Source of the DNA: Hericium rajendrae
Lineage: Eukaryota; Basidiomycota; Agaricomycetes; Russulales; Hericiaceae
Direction: 5' to 3'
DNA: 64,000 nucleotides
Assembly (NCBI GenBank): GCA_033439255.1
Contig: CM065878.1
Location: 5,146,001-5,210,000 of the forward strand
This document shows positions 33,101 through 42,700 of the stretch, in pieces. Position 1 is the stretch's first letter; the number at the start of each line of letters is the position of its first letter. The notes below the pieces were generated by a model. It had not been told where the DNA came from. It searched no databases and saw only the letters and a list, made by a program, of their open reading frames with translations. The position numbers and the translations under genes were made by a program.

Positions 33101-33284
33101 TGAAGTTGATAGACGGACTAAAGGTGGATCATACGTTCTAAAGGAACTATGTGGAATCTATCTACGAGATGCTTCAGCAGCCTCTCGGCTTATTCCGTTT
33201 ATCGCCCATGATGAAAAGATGCTCAAAAAGTTAGCCCAGACAATTCGATGCAAGCCATATGACCTAGATGGTTACAGGGTATAG
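30102..33284 (+). pseudogene. ORF2 Pol: reverse transcriptase, RNase H, integrase (family 2), one TGA
   Basis: This frame copies and integrates the element. It is one frame interrupted only by TGA at 31041-31043. The family-3 protein has Arg there (DVHRIMH against DVN-stop-IMH), so CGA to TGA is inferred. RT motifs include SWFVVLKKNGKIRIVHDLQ, TPLGLLRITSMPMGFTNSP and the catalytic box NIFIDDL (DD at 30921-30926), with Phe in place of the usual Tyr. RNase H has VDSSYIAVGF, KLELFGL and VEVDAKY. Integrase has an HDKLGH...CYQC zinc finger, and DDE residues in VYIDIMY, TTDNGPE and NGVVERGH, followed by a GPF-type module (YLGPFEVDRR). No protease or chromodomain was seen. It ends at TAG 33282-33284, 58 nt before the 3' LTR. 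Confidence 0.9.
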
Positions 33285-33327
33285 CAGCCAAGCCCAAAAG
33301 TACATTGCAACCGAGGACGGTTGATTT

Positions 33328-33342
33328 CAAGTTCCCCGCAGA
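33328..33342 (+). other. Plus-strand priming region next to the 3' LTR (family 2)
   Basis: CAAGTTCCCCGCAGA directly precedes TGTCGTG at 33343, where the polypurine tract is expected. It is not purine-rich. Related sequence precedes the 3' LTR of family 3. Confidence 0.4.
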
Positions 33343-33593
33343 TGTCGTGCCCAAACTCGGTTTGGACAATGACATGATATATCTAGCAGCAGACCCGTTT
33401 TGACATCCCATGCGCTGTTACATTGAGAGTGAGTATGATATTGAGTACAGGTCTCGGCACAAGTCTGAGAATCTGATTGCCATTAACTTACCATAGGCGC
33501 TCAATCTGAGATCCAGGGAAAAACACTTACGAAAACTGGAAGCGAGAGCAATATTAGAAGAACGCTCGCCAAAGTAGCACCCTTGCCACAACC

Positions 33594-33745
33594 ATGTTCA
33601 GCTGCCTTCGTCCCCGCCGCTCCTCCCTCAATCCTCACACATACTCCCCGCTACTTGGCCATGTCTTTGACGAAAAACCAGCAGAGGTTCGGGTGACCCG
33701 AGAATATATACGTGATTCCTTTCCCAATTTGGACCCCTCAGACGT
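33594..33745 (+). pseudogene. U3 protein of family 2, 3' LTR copy, N-terminal part
   Basis: The first 50 or so codons match 19719-19870. The frame then runs into the family-3 LTR, giving a chimeric tail to 33839. The rest of the gene is at 47557-48244. Confidence 0.8.
33742..33745. other. Target site duplication ACGT, left copy (family 3)
   Basis: ACGT before TGTCGCG at 33746, repeated at 47553-47556. The uninterrupted site is seen in the 5' LTR of family 2 near 19868 (CAGACGTGCAG). Confidence 0.85.
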
Positions 33746-33998
33746 TGTCGCGCTGAATTGTGTTATCAGCCTAGATGAGCTGGGTTATGGTCTTTCCCAA
33801 GTACACCTAGTGGTTCAATGGGAGGATATAGCTTTCTGATTTTGCGCTCGTCGCACACTTAATCGGATATATCTATATATATTCCTGAATTTGTTCAGGA
33901 CAGGCAGTCTGGCAGTCTGTCAGTCTTTGTTTGCACTTATTTAATGCAAGGGTGAATAGCGTGTATTCGAAGGGAAACTTTCTTCCCTATTTCTGGCT

Positions 33999-34007
33999 CT
34001 TTATATA
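33999..34007 (-). promoter_or_regulatory. TATA box of family-3 LTR
   Basis: TATATAAAG on the element strand, about 270 nt past the stop of the U3 ORF. The sister copy is at 45594-45602. Confidence 0.55.
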
Positions 34008-34280
34008 CTAGAGGAAATGAGGCTGTACGTGAATGACCAATCGACTAAAAACTCGGTTTGTAAGAAAAGGAACATATTACTAAACTCCAACCAGGCGACT
34101 CAGCGAATAACTGCATGAATCAGCAGAAAAACTGAACGACTCAGCGTATTTGAAGAGGATGAATAAGCAAAAGGTAAATCTGTAATCGAACTAGGACGAC
34201 TCAGCAAATCTCCTTTGAATGAATAAGCAAATGTAAGCCCTTATGAATAAGCACTTACCCAAACTGGGATATCTTTCCCA

Positions 34281-35270
34281 TTAAGCTTGCCTGCCCCGGA
34301 TCCTTGCCCATCCCTCCAGATTGACGTAGTACCTTGATTCGCAGTTCAGGATCTGGGCTGCTTTGATTCCTTCCATCCTCTTGACGTAGGAGAAGAACGC
34401 GGTGGTCCGCGGCAGCGGGATCGATGAATTGTGATGAGGAGGGAAGTAGGTGTGGATGTGATCGTATGGGTTGAACCGACCGAGTATGTCCATCTTCCCA
34501 TACCCCTTCCAGGCGATGAGGCGTGATGCGAGTGACGACGGCGTGATGCTCCAGATGCGGGGAACAAAGACGAACAGATGATTTCCTTCCCACCTAAGCC
34601 CGTGCGTATTGATGATCTCAGGGACTCGTCTGACCTTGAACTGCATCCAGCTAGATCCTGCACTGACCAACTCCTCCACTATCCCTGATACGCAATATCC
34701 CTCTTCTCCACTCATTATTACCAATCTCTCTCCCACGGCTATGTCACATGTTGGACGGACGACACAGACCCATGGATTGTTCACATTTTCTTCGATTAGA
34801 TCCGCAGAGGCGAAAATGAATGGGAGGTCGTGAGGAGCGCTGATGGAGTAGAATGAACCCAAGGGGCACTCCTTACGTATGAGGCTTGCGCTTGGCTTGC
34901 CCGGCTGGGTGGGAATCATGATTTGATCTGTCAGGACGTAGTCTGGAATGAGAAAGCGGACGAGCTGATCAGGATGTAGGATACAAGAAAATGGTGAATT
35001 AGGCGGCTGATATATAGGGGGAGGTGTTTCAAGATGCATTCGGTCTTCTACCGGATCGTATTGCAGAGAGAAGCGTGGACCAAGAAGGGAGATGTTTTCC
35101 ACGGTCGTGTGGGTTTGACGCTCGACGTGAACTAAGAGCTGATCTTCAGGCTGAGGGGATCCGCTGTGAGGGTGACGACGGAGAAAGAACATTGTGGTTA
35201 CAGGGAAAGATTGGTGTCTCGGTTCGTCAGGGAAGTCCTTTAGCTGTTCTTGGCTCGAAATCCCCATCAC
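34281..35270 (-). CDS. LTR-encoded U3 protein, family 3 (329 aa)
   Basis: Intact frame of 329 codons inside the LTR, on the element strand and upstream of the LTR TATA box. It is longer at the N-terminus than its relatives (MMGISSQEQLKDFPDEP, then a PP-rich stretch ETPPPIYQPPNSPFS). Similarity to the family 1 and 2 proteins is low but ordered: GERLVIM.. for GLLVELVL, SSWMQFKVRRVPE for TWVHFRAERED, VFVPRIWSITPSS for LVVPRIWTELPRY, a RFNPYD block, and a C-terminal ESRYYVNLEGW for ERYYI. No known domain or membrane segment was recognised. The start codon lies only about 40 nt from a candidate gene on the other strand (35293-35900). In the 5' LTR the same gene is altered by a 20-bp duplication. 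Confidence 0.7.
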   Translation of the reverse strand: MMGISSQEQLKDFPDEPRHQSFPVTTMFFLRRHPHSGSPQPEDQLLVHVERQTHTTVENISLLGPRFSLQYDPVEDRMHLETPPPIYQPPNSPFSCILHPDQLVRFLIPDYVLTDQIMIPTQPGKPSASLIRKECPLGSFYSISAPHDLPFIFASADLIEENVNNPWVCVVRPTCDIAVGERLVIMSGEEGYCVSGIVEELVSAGSSWMQFKVRRVPEIINTHGLRWEGNHLFVFVPRIWSITPSSLASRLIAWKGYGKMDILGRFNPYDHIHTYFPPHHNSSIPLPRTTAFFSYVKRMEGIKAAQILNCESRYYVNLEGWARIRGRQA

Positions 35271-35292
35271 ACGTAAAGGTATGCTAACCGAG

Positions 35293-35900
35293 ATCTTCTT
35301 CTGTTACTGTGGTGTATGCTTCGATTGCCGTTACTTTGCCCGGTCTGGACCGATTCAATTGGTGGCTGAGGCATATGCAATGCTGCATGCACGTTCCAAT
35401 ATCTCTTCCGGACGACTCTCATCTTACTACTACTCGGGCTATGGATGTTGCCAATCCTCTGTTCAATTTTCAAGTGCAGATCCTTTTGGCTTGAATATAT
35501 GCTGAGATTTCTGACATGCTTGTCCCCTGCTAGAACGGCCAGTGGGTCTATTTTTGGGACTCGACGGGTGAAATAATTCATGGCAAGGTTCGGTCGACTG
35601 CCATCCAAAGCGATGCAAGTCTCATTTTTCTCCGATGATTTTCTATTCATGATGCTTACCCTTCAATCCTCCTCTTTTAGGGCACCCAAATTGTCCAGTT
35701 GAGGCTAGCTGGAACACGTAACTTTGTCAACTTTCCGTGAGTCATAGCATTATAAAACATTGAGGTCTATGTTTAATTTCTTTCTTTTTAGTGCTGACCT
35801 AATGAATGCCGATCCGAACCCGCCTTCAGCTATTCAGGAGTCAGCCATCTTTATGAGATACTGGATTAAGCGTGCAAACGAGAGCAGGGTAGATTTTTAG
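35293..35900 (+). CDS. Candidate spliced gene antisense to the element, in family-3 LTR
   Basis: On the plus strand, four exon-like pieces join in phase across three introns: 35474-35533 (GTGCAG...CTGAC...CTAG, 60 nt), 35615-35680 (GCAAGT...TTTTAG, a GC-AG intron, 66 nt) and 35737-35791 (GTGAGT...TTTTTAG, 55 nt). The joined frame is open for about 140 codons and ends at TAG 35898-35900. Its composition looks like protein (pieces LPGLDRFNWWLRHM, NGQWVYFWDSTGEIIHGKV, GTQIVQLRLAGTRNFVNF, FMRYWIKRANESRVDF). No start codon was found: an in-frame stop lies at 35285-35287, so a further upstream exon or a truncation is needed. It is divergent from the U3 ORF. The other LTR has the same structure (46900-47508). 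The family is not recognised. It may be a captured host gene fragment or a second LTR gene. Confidence 0.45.
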
Positions 35901-35944
35901 AGAGAGTCCATGATCGAGTTTACAAACCTTTTGTGAACGCGACA

Positions 35945-35957
35945 TCCGCAGGGAATT
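35945..35957 (-). other. Plus-strand priming region next to the 3' LTR (family 3)
   Basis: The element strand reads AATTCCCTGCGGA immediately before TGTCGCG. A near-identical sequence recurs at 39737-39749 between ORF1 and ORF2. Confidence 0.4.
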
Positions 35958-36001
35958 AGATTGCAACCGTCTCTGGTTGCCTACCTTCTTGAATTTTGTA
36001 T

Positions 36002-39000
36002 TCAGTCTTCTCCTGAACTGTCTTCAGTATCAGAGTCTCCATCTTCTCGGTTAGCTAACTCTTTGGCAAGTTGTCTGAGTTTTGTCCCTTCACGGGATAT
36101 GTAAGGCAGAAGTCGAAATGCTGCAACCGCATCTCGTTTGACTATCCCCGTTACTTCCTTCAGAACGTAAGATCCTCCTTGAGTTCATCGGTCAACTATG
36201 AATGGACCAAGATATCGAGGTTTAGCCTTTTTGTTCTTGCTTTGTTCTACTGCTGAGTTGCGAATTAAGACTAATTCTCCTGGCTGATAATGATCACGTT
36301 GGAGCTTCTTGGCAAACTTCCTCTCAAATTTTTCTTTTGACCGAAATCGGCATTTCTTCAGACAGAGTGCAGCCGCTGCTATATCCAGAGGTCTTTTTTC
36401 TAACTGTCGAATTCTTAATGCCAGAAGATCTTCAAGCTTCATTCCTGCTTTGAATCCTTCAACGAGGAAGGAGGCTTCGGTGAGATCAAAGGGAAGGACT
36501 GGATGCGTGCCATGGAGCAAATAATAAGGCGAGAATCCGGTGACTTGGCTTACTGTTATTCGATCTGCGAAGAAGGCGTGAGCTACTTTGCTTGGCCACA
36601 GATTTATCTTTCCTTCACAGGATTTGACTATAGCTTCCCGAATTATATAATGTCCCCGCTCGACTACACCATTAGCCTTAGAGTTGTATGGTGAGATTGT
36701 GACGTGTGGTATTCCCCACTTCTCTGTCAGTTCATGAAAGGCGAGTTGAAACTCTGATCCGTTGTCGGTCACAATTTGTCCTATTGCACCATAGCGACAG
36801 TATATCTGTTCCCAGAGGAACTTTGCAATCCCTGCTGAGCTTTTGTTCCTGAGGGCCCTTCCTTCCGATGCACGTGAAAGATCATCTCTGGCTGCCACAA
36901 TATAAGTGAATCCATTTCGTTCGGAGGTTTTAGGCATGTTCATTAGATCTATATATACCTTTACCCACAATGCTGAAGGAGTTGACACAGTTAGCGGAAT
37001 CTGCATCCTTTTTAGACTTCGGAGCTGACACTCATGACATGACTGAACGTGATGGTGGACATCGATTCGCATATGTGGCCAAAAGAATCATAGACGAAGT
37101 GTTTCGAAAACAGCTTGCTCTCCTCGATGCCCTAGCCCTTCATGTGCTTTAGTCATTAGCTCAATCCGATCAGTCTTTTTGAAGATGACTTTGGTCGGAG
37201 GACGTGTTCCATTTCGTTTGAACATTATCCCCTCTTTGACGAAGTATTTGGAGGCTTTCTGAATGAATCTTGCGTCATCCTGGGTGGTCTCAACATGGTC
37301 AGGATATCGCAGCGTGGTGAGAAACCGGAAGATATCACTTAGACTGTCGTCCAGTCGGCTTGTGATAGGGAATGAAGATGGGAGCTCATTCGGAGAGTAC
37401 CTTAAGGAGATTTGCACATTCTTACCCTTTCTGAGATCCATAGATGTTTCTGCTGTTGCATATAATGCTATATTATCTAACCATGAATCTTCATCGAACT
37501 CAGGTTCTTCTCCATTTCCAGGACTCCGACGGGAAAGTGCATCTGGACCTCGAAATTTTTCTGCTGAGACATGGACAAGCGTGAAATCAAACATCAAAAT
37601 CCCTTGGATCCAGCGATTAATGGCTGCATTTGGTTGCAGATCAGGAGAATTTAGCATACCTTTGATATACTTGGCATCGACCTCGACGTAGAAGTTCTTA
37701 ACCCCGATGATATACAGGCTATAGTGCTTCAGTGCCCGATACAGTCCGAACAGTTCTAGTTTGGGCTGAGAGTAGCGTGACTCAACTTCGGACATTGGGA
37801 GCGACCCATATCGGGCAGGCCGCCGTCTTCCTTCATCATCTAGTTGGGACAGGATAAATCCTACCGCAATGTAACTTGAATCAACCGACAGAATTACTGG
37901 GTTGGATGAGGTGTAGTCGATGGATCGTAGAGCAGGTGCACTGGAGACGAGATGTTTTAGGTGTTCGAATGCCCTTGCCCGTCGTTCATCCCATATGAAC
38001 TCGGCTTCCTTTCGGGTTAATTCCGTCAGAGGCCTAATGATCGCGGAATATCCGGGAATCCATATGCGCACCGTCCCACAGAGCCCCAGGAATCCTCGAA
38101 CATCTTTTGGATTCTTTAGAGGCGGCCACCCACGAATTTTATCGACTTTCTTGTCTTCTGGTATTCTCCCGCTAGGCGTGCATGTCTGTCCCAGTATTAC
38201 AACGTCAGGTTTGCAGAGCTGTACTTTGTTTGGAGCGAATGTCGCACCTGCCTCCTTAATTCGATGCATGATCCTGTGTACGTCAACAGCATGTTCCCAA
38301 ATAAATCTGCGAATACCTGGGTTCTCTTTCAGGACTTCCGGCCGGCCCGCAGTATCCAGATATTGAGTCTTGGGCCCTCGGACTGCCAGGTCATCTATGA
38401 AGATGTTGGCATGTTCAGGGATCTCGTCCTGGAGTATGAACGTCATACAGTTCTGAAATTCGGCTGGTGAGTTTGTAAAGCCCATTGGCATCGACGTGAT
38501 ACGCAACAATCCCAAGGGAGTTAAAAATGCAGTGAAGTCCCGGCTTCCGGGGTCTACTTTTCGTGCGTCGAATCCCCAAAAAAGGTCAAATACCGTGCTG
38601 CATGCTCGGCCCGCGAAAGGCTCAACGAAATTGTCTAGTATCGGAGGTACTCCTGCATCTCGGATCGTGACTTTATTTAATGGCTGTAGGTCGTGAACGA
38701 TACGTAACTTACCATTTTTCTTGAGTACGCAAAACCACCTCGATCTGTAGGCTGACTGGGAAGGTTCGTACACACCTGCCGCTATTTTCTCTTTAAGGAG
38801 TTCAAGGACCTTGTCCTTGATTCCCGGTGGTATGGGAATGTTCTTGTAGGTCCATGGGATGTGCGGTACTGTCGGAATAATATAAGGGGTAAAATATGAT
38901 TCTTTCAACGTACCGCGCTGTGTTTCCTCAAAGGCCAACGAATCCTGGTTTAGAACCATAATGTGCGCAAACAGCTTTTCTTCTTCAGGCCACAGGAATC

Positions 39001-39700
39001 CGTCTGCGTTAATATCGAGTAGCTTGAGCCGTTCCGCTGTAATTCGCCCATTAGGCACGAACTCGGGAGGTGTCTTCGACAGTGCTGGGAGATTTCGAAG
39101 GGGATTCGTTGGAAATCGCCGATGAACACGTGCGGATTCCGGAAATGTTCCTGCCACGGGCTTGATTTTCTTATCGACTCGTTTGTACGCAGTCATCGCA
39201 AAGTATCGTGTTGGGTCAAAAGGTGCAAGGTCTCGTGATACCCTTTCTTGATACTCTTTAATGAAGAAACACCGAGCTTTCGCGTTTCGGACTGACTCGT
39301 ATGAAGGGAAACATTCGATATTCTCTTCTTCAACAAATTTATGCAATTGTATGGAACGGGACTTAGGCTCGGATCCTGTGTCCGGCCCGTCCGTACTTAT
39401 GAAACTCGAAGTGTACGTAGGACAAGTCAATATACCGGATACGGTCTCGTACGATGGAGGGGGCGAGGAAGCCGGGGAACGAAAGAGTGGGGGCTGAGAA
39501 CGAAGATGGGTGCCTAGAGTCAAAAATGTGATAGCAGGCCGCGTAGTTGAACTAAGAAGATACGCGGGCGTGGATTCCGTGAATGAAGGGTAGAACATTA
39601 TAGAGATAGGGCAGAAAATCGTCGCACCGTCTCGATCGAGCGCTCGCCGTGCCGCTCGATCGCATTTCGTGTTAGCAGAGTCATTGAAGCGCCCGGACAT
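36002..39700 (-). pseudogene. ORF2 Pol: reverse transcriptase, RNase H, integrase (family 3), two TGA
   Basis: One frame from ATG 39700 to TGA 36002-36004, broken by TGA at 37088-37090 and 36185-36187. At both sites family 2 has Arg (ETLRV-R-FFWPY; GPFEVDR-R-TKGG), so CGA to TGA is inferred. The N-terminus is about 190 residues longer than the surviving family-2 ORF2. RT has RWFCVLKKNGKLRIVHDLQ and the catalytic NIFIDDLAVRG. RNase H has VDSSYIAVGF and KLELFGLYRALKHY. Integrase has HEGLGH...CHEC, VYIDLMN, VTDNGSEF and NGVVERGH, then a YLGPFIVDR module and an acidic C-terminal tail. No protease was seen. It is in the same frame as ORF1 but separated from it by four stop codons in 88 nt. Confidence 0.9.
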
Positions 39701-39736
39701 GCAGCCCCAAGGCTAGTTCGCAGGTCGCCGTTCCTA

Positions 39737-39749
39737 TCCGCAGGGAATT
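39737..39749 (-). other. Internal copy of the PPT-adjacent motif, family 3
   Basis: The element strand reads AATTCCCTGCGGA, the same 13 bases that precede the 3' LTR (35945-35957), with similar flanks. It lies about 40 nt after the ORF1 stop, in the short gap before ORF2. Confidence 0.45.
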
Positions 39750-39787
39750 TAGACAGAACCTGAACCGAATTTCGAGGAAAACGAACC

Positions 39788-42700
39788 TTAGAGATAAATC
39801 TTCTCGTCGACGATATATCCGTCAACCATTCCTCGCCACTCGTTGAATTCTCGGTCGTGTAACACGATGAGGCCCGGATGTTGAAGCCCGTCAAGTAGTC
39901 CCGTAGCGACGGTGCGTGAGATGAGGTAGTCATCGGCGAAATGCGTAGTGAGCAAACGACGAGATGCGATGGCGTATTTGCGGCGCCCCTGAATCTGAAA
40001 GAACTCCGCGGCTGACTGGAGAAACCCGGCTTCGGAGGGCCTAAGCAGGGCGCTTGGGGGCAGGTGAGCCTCGTCGATCGAGAAGTCCTGTATGAATTCG
40101 ACGGCCGCTTCCCCGAAGATTTCCTCGAGTTCCTTGACGCTCTCATCACGATGCCGACGTGAGCCCCCGATGTTGTCTTTGATGACCATGAGGAGGGTCT
40201 GAAAGACCTGACGCCAGAACATGTACATTGGAACGGCCTTGTCATCGAAAGGGTCCTCGGCGAGGCTGCGCCTTCCCGGGATAAGGAATTCCTGGGAGCC
40301 TTGAAGTTTGTTCTCGTAGATCCGTGGTAGGACAAAATCACGCGGGTACTCCATGGCTCGGATGGTCAGAACATGCGGCTCGCACTCGTCCTGCGTCTCC
40401 GTGCTGACGTAGTCAGTCGATCTCGGAATCTCGTCCGCGAGGTTATGGCCGTGTGCCAGCACAAGCGCATCTACTCTAGATAGGGGCTTCTTTGGCTGGA
40501 TCGGGAGTACCGCGGGAGGTGGCGCTTGGGATTTCAGGGGGTGGTGGATAGGCGGCTGGACGGCGCGCAGGGCCGCGACCATGGTTGCGATGTCGTCCTG
40601 TCCTGGATAGACTGGGTCTAAGTCCGAAAGAGGGCTGTTAACGGAACTGGACTCCGAGGGCGAACTAGTCGGCTTTGACTCACTTGGATTGAGCATTTCA
40701 ACGTCGTTCGTGTCAGCGCCAATGATCTGAGTTGCCGGTGCCTCGGACGACTGCGTCTCTGCCGGGGAGCTATGTCGAGGACCCGATGGGAGTTGGAGCT
40801 TCGGATAGGATGGTTTCTTCGCCCGAAAGGTGGCCCTGAGACGAGGATCGAGCGGCTCGTTTCCCCAGCAGAACCTCTCACCCGTCGTCGGGATCCCCAG
40901 GTCTTCTTCGACCGGGCGGACTTGAACGGCTTTGTCCCGCATGACCTTCTCCATGGCGGGGGTTCCGGGAAAGGACTCGTACTCGCTATTACTATCCGAG
41001 CTATAGTCCGACTCAGATGAGCTATCCGTCTCGAGAGATGGCATCGAGTCGTGCTCAGAAGCAGGCGAGTTGGGAGACGGAGGAAGGGAATATAGGGAAG
41101 GGGGATATTCGAGGTTGAAGGGGCTGTCTGATGAGTCGGAGGTGGCGCTGCTAGACGTGAGTCGCCGCTGGGAATTCCTTGTAGTGAACAGCCAGACGTG
41201 ACGACCATCGTCGTCTTCGAGAGGGGGAGGCCCGTCGGCGAGCATGGTCAGGCTTGGCGCAAGGAGAGAGGGAAGGCTGACGGAACTACGAAGTCCGTAC
41301 CTGCCAGGAATTCCGTCGAGAGTGATGAAATCGGCCGAATTAGGCTGACCGGGAAGCGAACGAGCCGTTTCGAGAGCGGGTTGGCTACCAACGTCCCCCG
41401 AGTTGGCCATCTCTCCGGCCGAGTGGTCCTGAGTTGGAAGGTCAGGGTCAACCGAGTATCCCTGGACCGGCCGGCCGGTCTGAGTTGGGGCGCTGGCCCT
41501 TGGCCCCGGAGAGAAAGCGCCATGGGGGAAGGCCGGATCCGCCTCCACTTCGTTAGGGTCCCTCGGCACAAGGAGAGGTAAGTTGAACATTCGCATATGA
41601 ACATGACCTCTCTCAACCCCTCTTAACGTATGCGTGAACATATCCTGCCAGCTGAACTCCGCATTCAGCATCAGGACATCGCGGTACTGGGTGGCACCGT
41701 CCCAGCCGGTACCGAGGTTTAGACCCTCGTTCGAGAGCAGCTGCACTGACAAGAAGCAGCGCTGCTCGTTCAGGTCATGGAAGCGATCGATGCCTCGATT
41801 GATCGCTCCTCGAATCGCGTGAGGATCGAGCTCGGGCCATGCTAGATTCGAACTGGTGAGCCGGCTTTCTTCGTCGTTGTCTAGAATGTACGTACCTCTG
41901 AACGGAATGCGCATAGGTGGCGGTATGCCTGGCACTATGGGGTTGTAGATTGGGGCGGAGAAGTCGTTAAGAATGGGGAAGTCGTTCGGGGTCTGCATTG
42001 CGGGTAGCGTTCTCAGTGGGTGATTTCGCTGTATTTCCCGGTCCCGTTCCCTGGCCTTTATATGTTCGCTACTCTTAAGGCGTGCGTCACTCTTTATTTG
42101 TTCGTTATCTCGCTGACTGATATCGGTATCGTGGATTCCAGGACGTTCGACAGCGTCGCTGCGCGATTCCATGCGGGCATCGTGGATTCTAGCCTCAGAA
42201 TGACGTTTCTCTTGGTGCGTTGGCATCTCGGGTCTGTAGTCGCGATAGGCCTTTTCCAGCACGAGGTATGTTCGCAATATTTCCTCTTCCTCTTGATCTG
42301 CTTGGCTCAAAAATACTCCTCCCAATTCGCGCGGTTCTTGGTCAACTAAGACCTCATATAGGGCTGTTTCAGGCTGGTCGGGGTTCTTGAACACCAGGTA
42401 CGTTCCATCGGGTCGTTCGTCGATGCTAACATAATTTCCTCGCTGCCAGGGCCGTCCTAGCAACATTGCGAAAGGGACGTGTTCCCCGACATATAGGTCA
42501 GCTTCGGTCACGACTCCTCCATACGTCAGTGGGACGTTTCGGACCAAACCTTCTAATTTCTCTGCCCCACCATTCGCATCGTGCATTTCGATATTTTTCG
42601 TTAGGTCCATAGGTAACTTCACGATATCTTTCCATACTCGCAGATTTAAGATATTCAGTTGCGATCCCGTGTCAATTATCGCAGTGATCCCCTGACCCTT

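Larger units (their letters stand above)
33343..33745 (+). repeat. 3' LTR of family 2, first part
   Basis: Matches 19468-19870 of the 5' LTR with a few transitions. It is broken at ACGT 33742-33745 by the family-3 element and continues at 47557. Confidence 0.9.
33746..35944 (-). repeat. 3' LTR of family 3 (2199 bp)
   Basis: TGTCGCG...GCGACA ends, paired with 45341-47552. Contains the U3 ORF (34281-35270), a TATA box (33999-34007) and a candidate spliced gene on the opposite strand (35293-35900). Confidence 0.92.
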
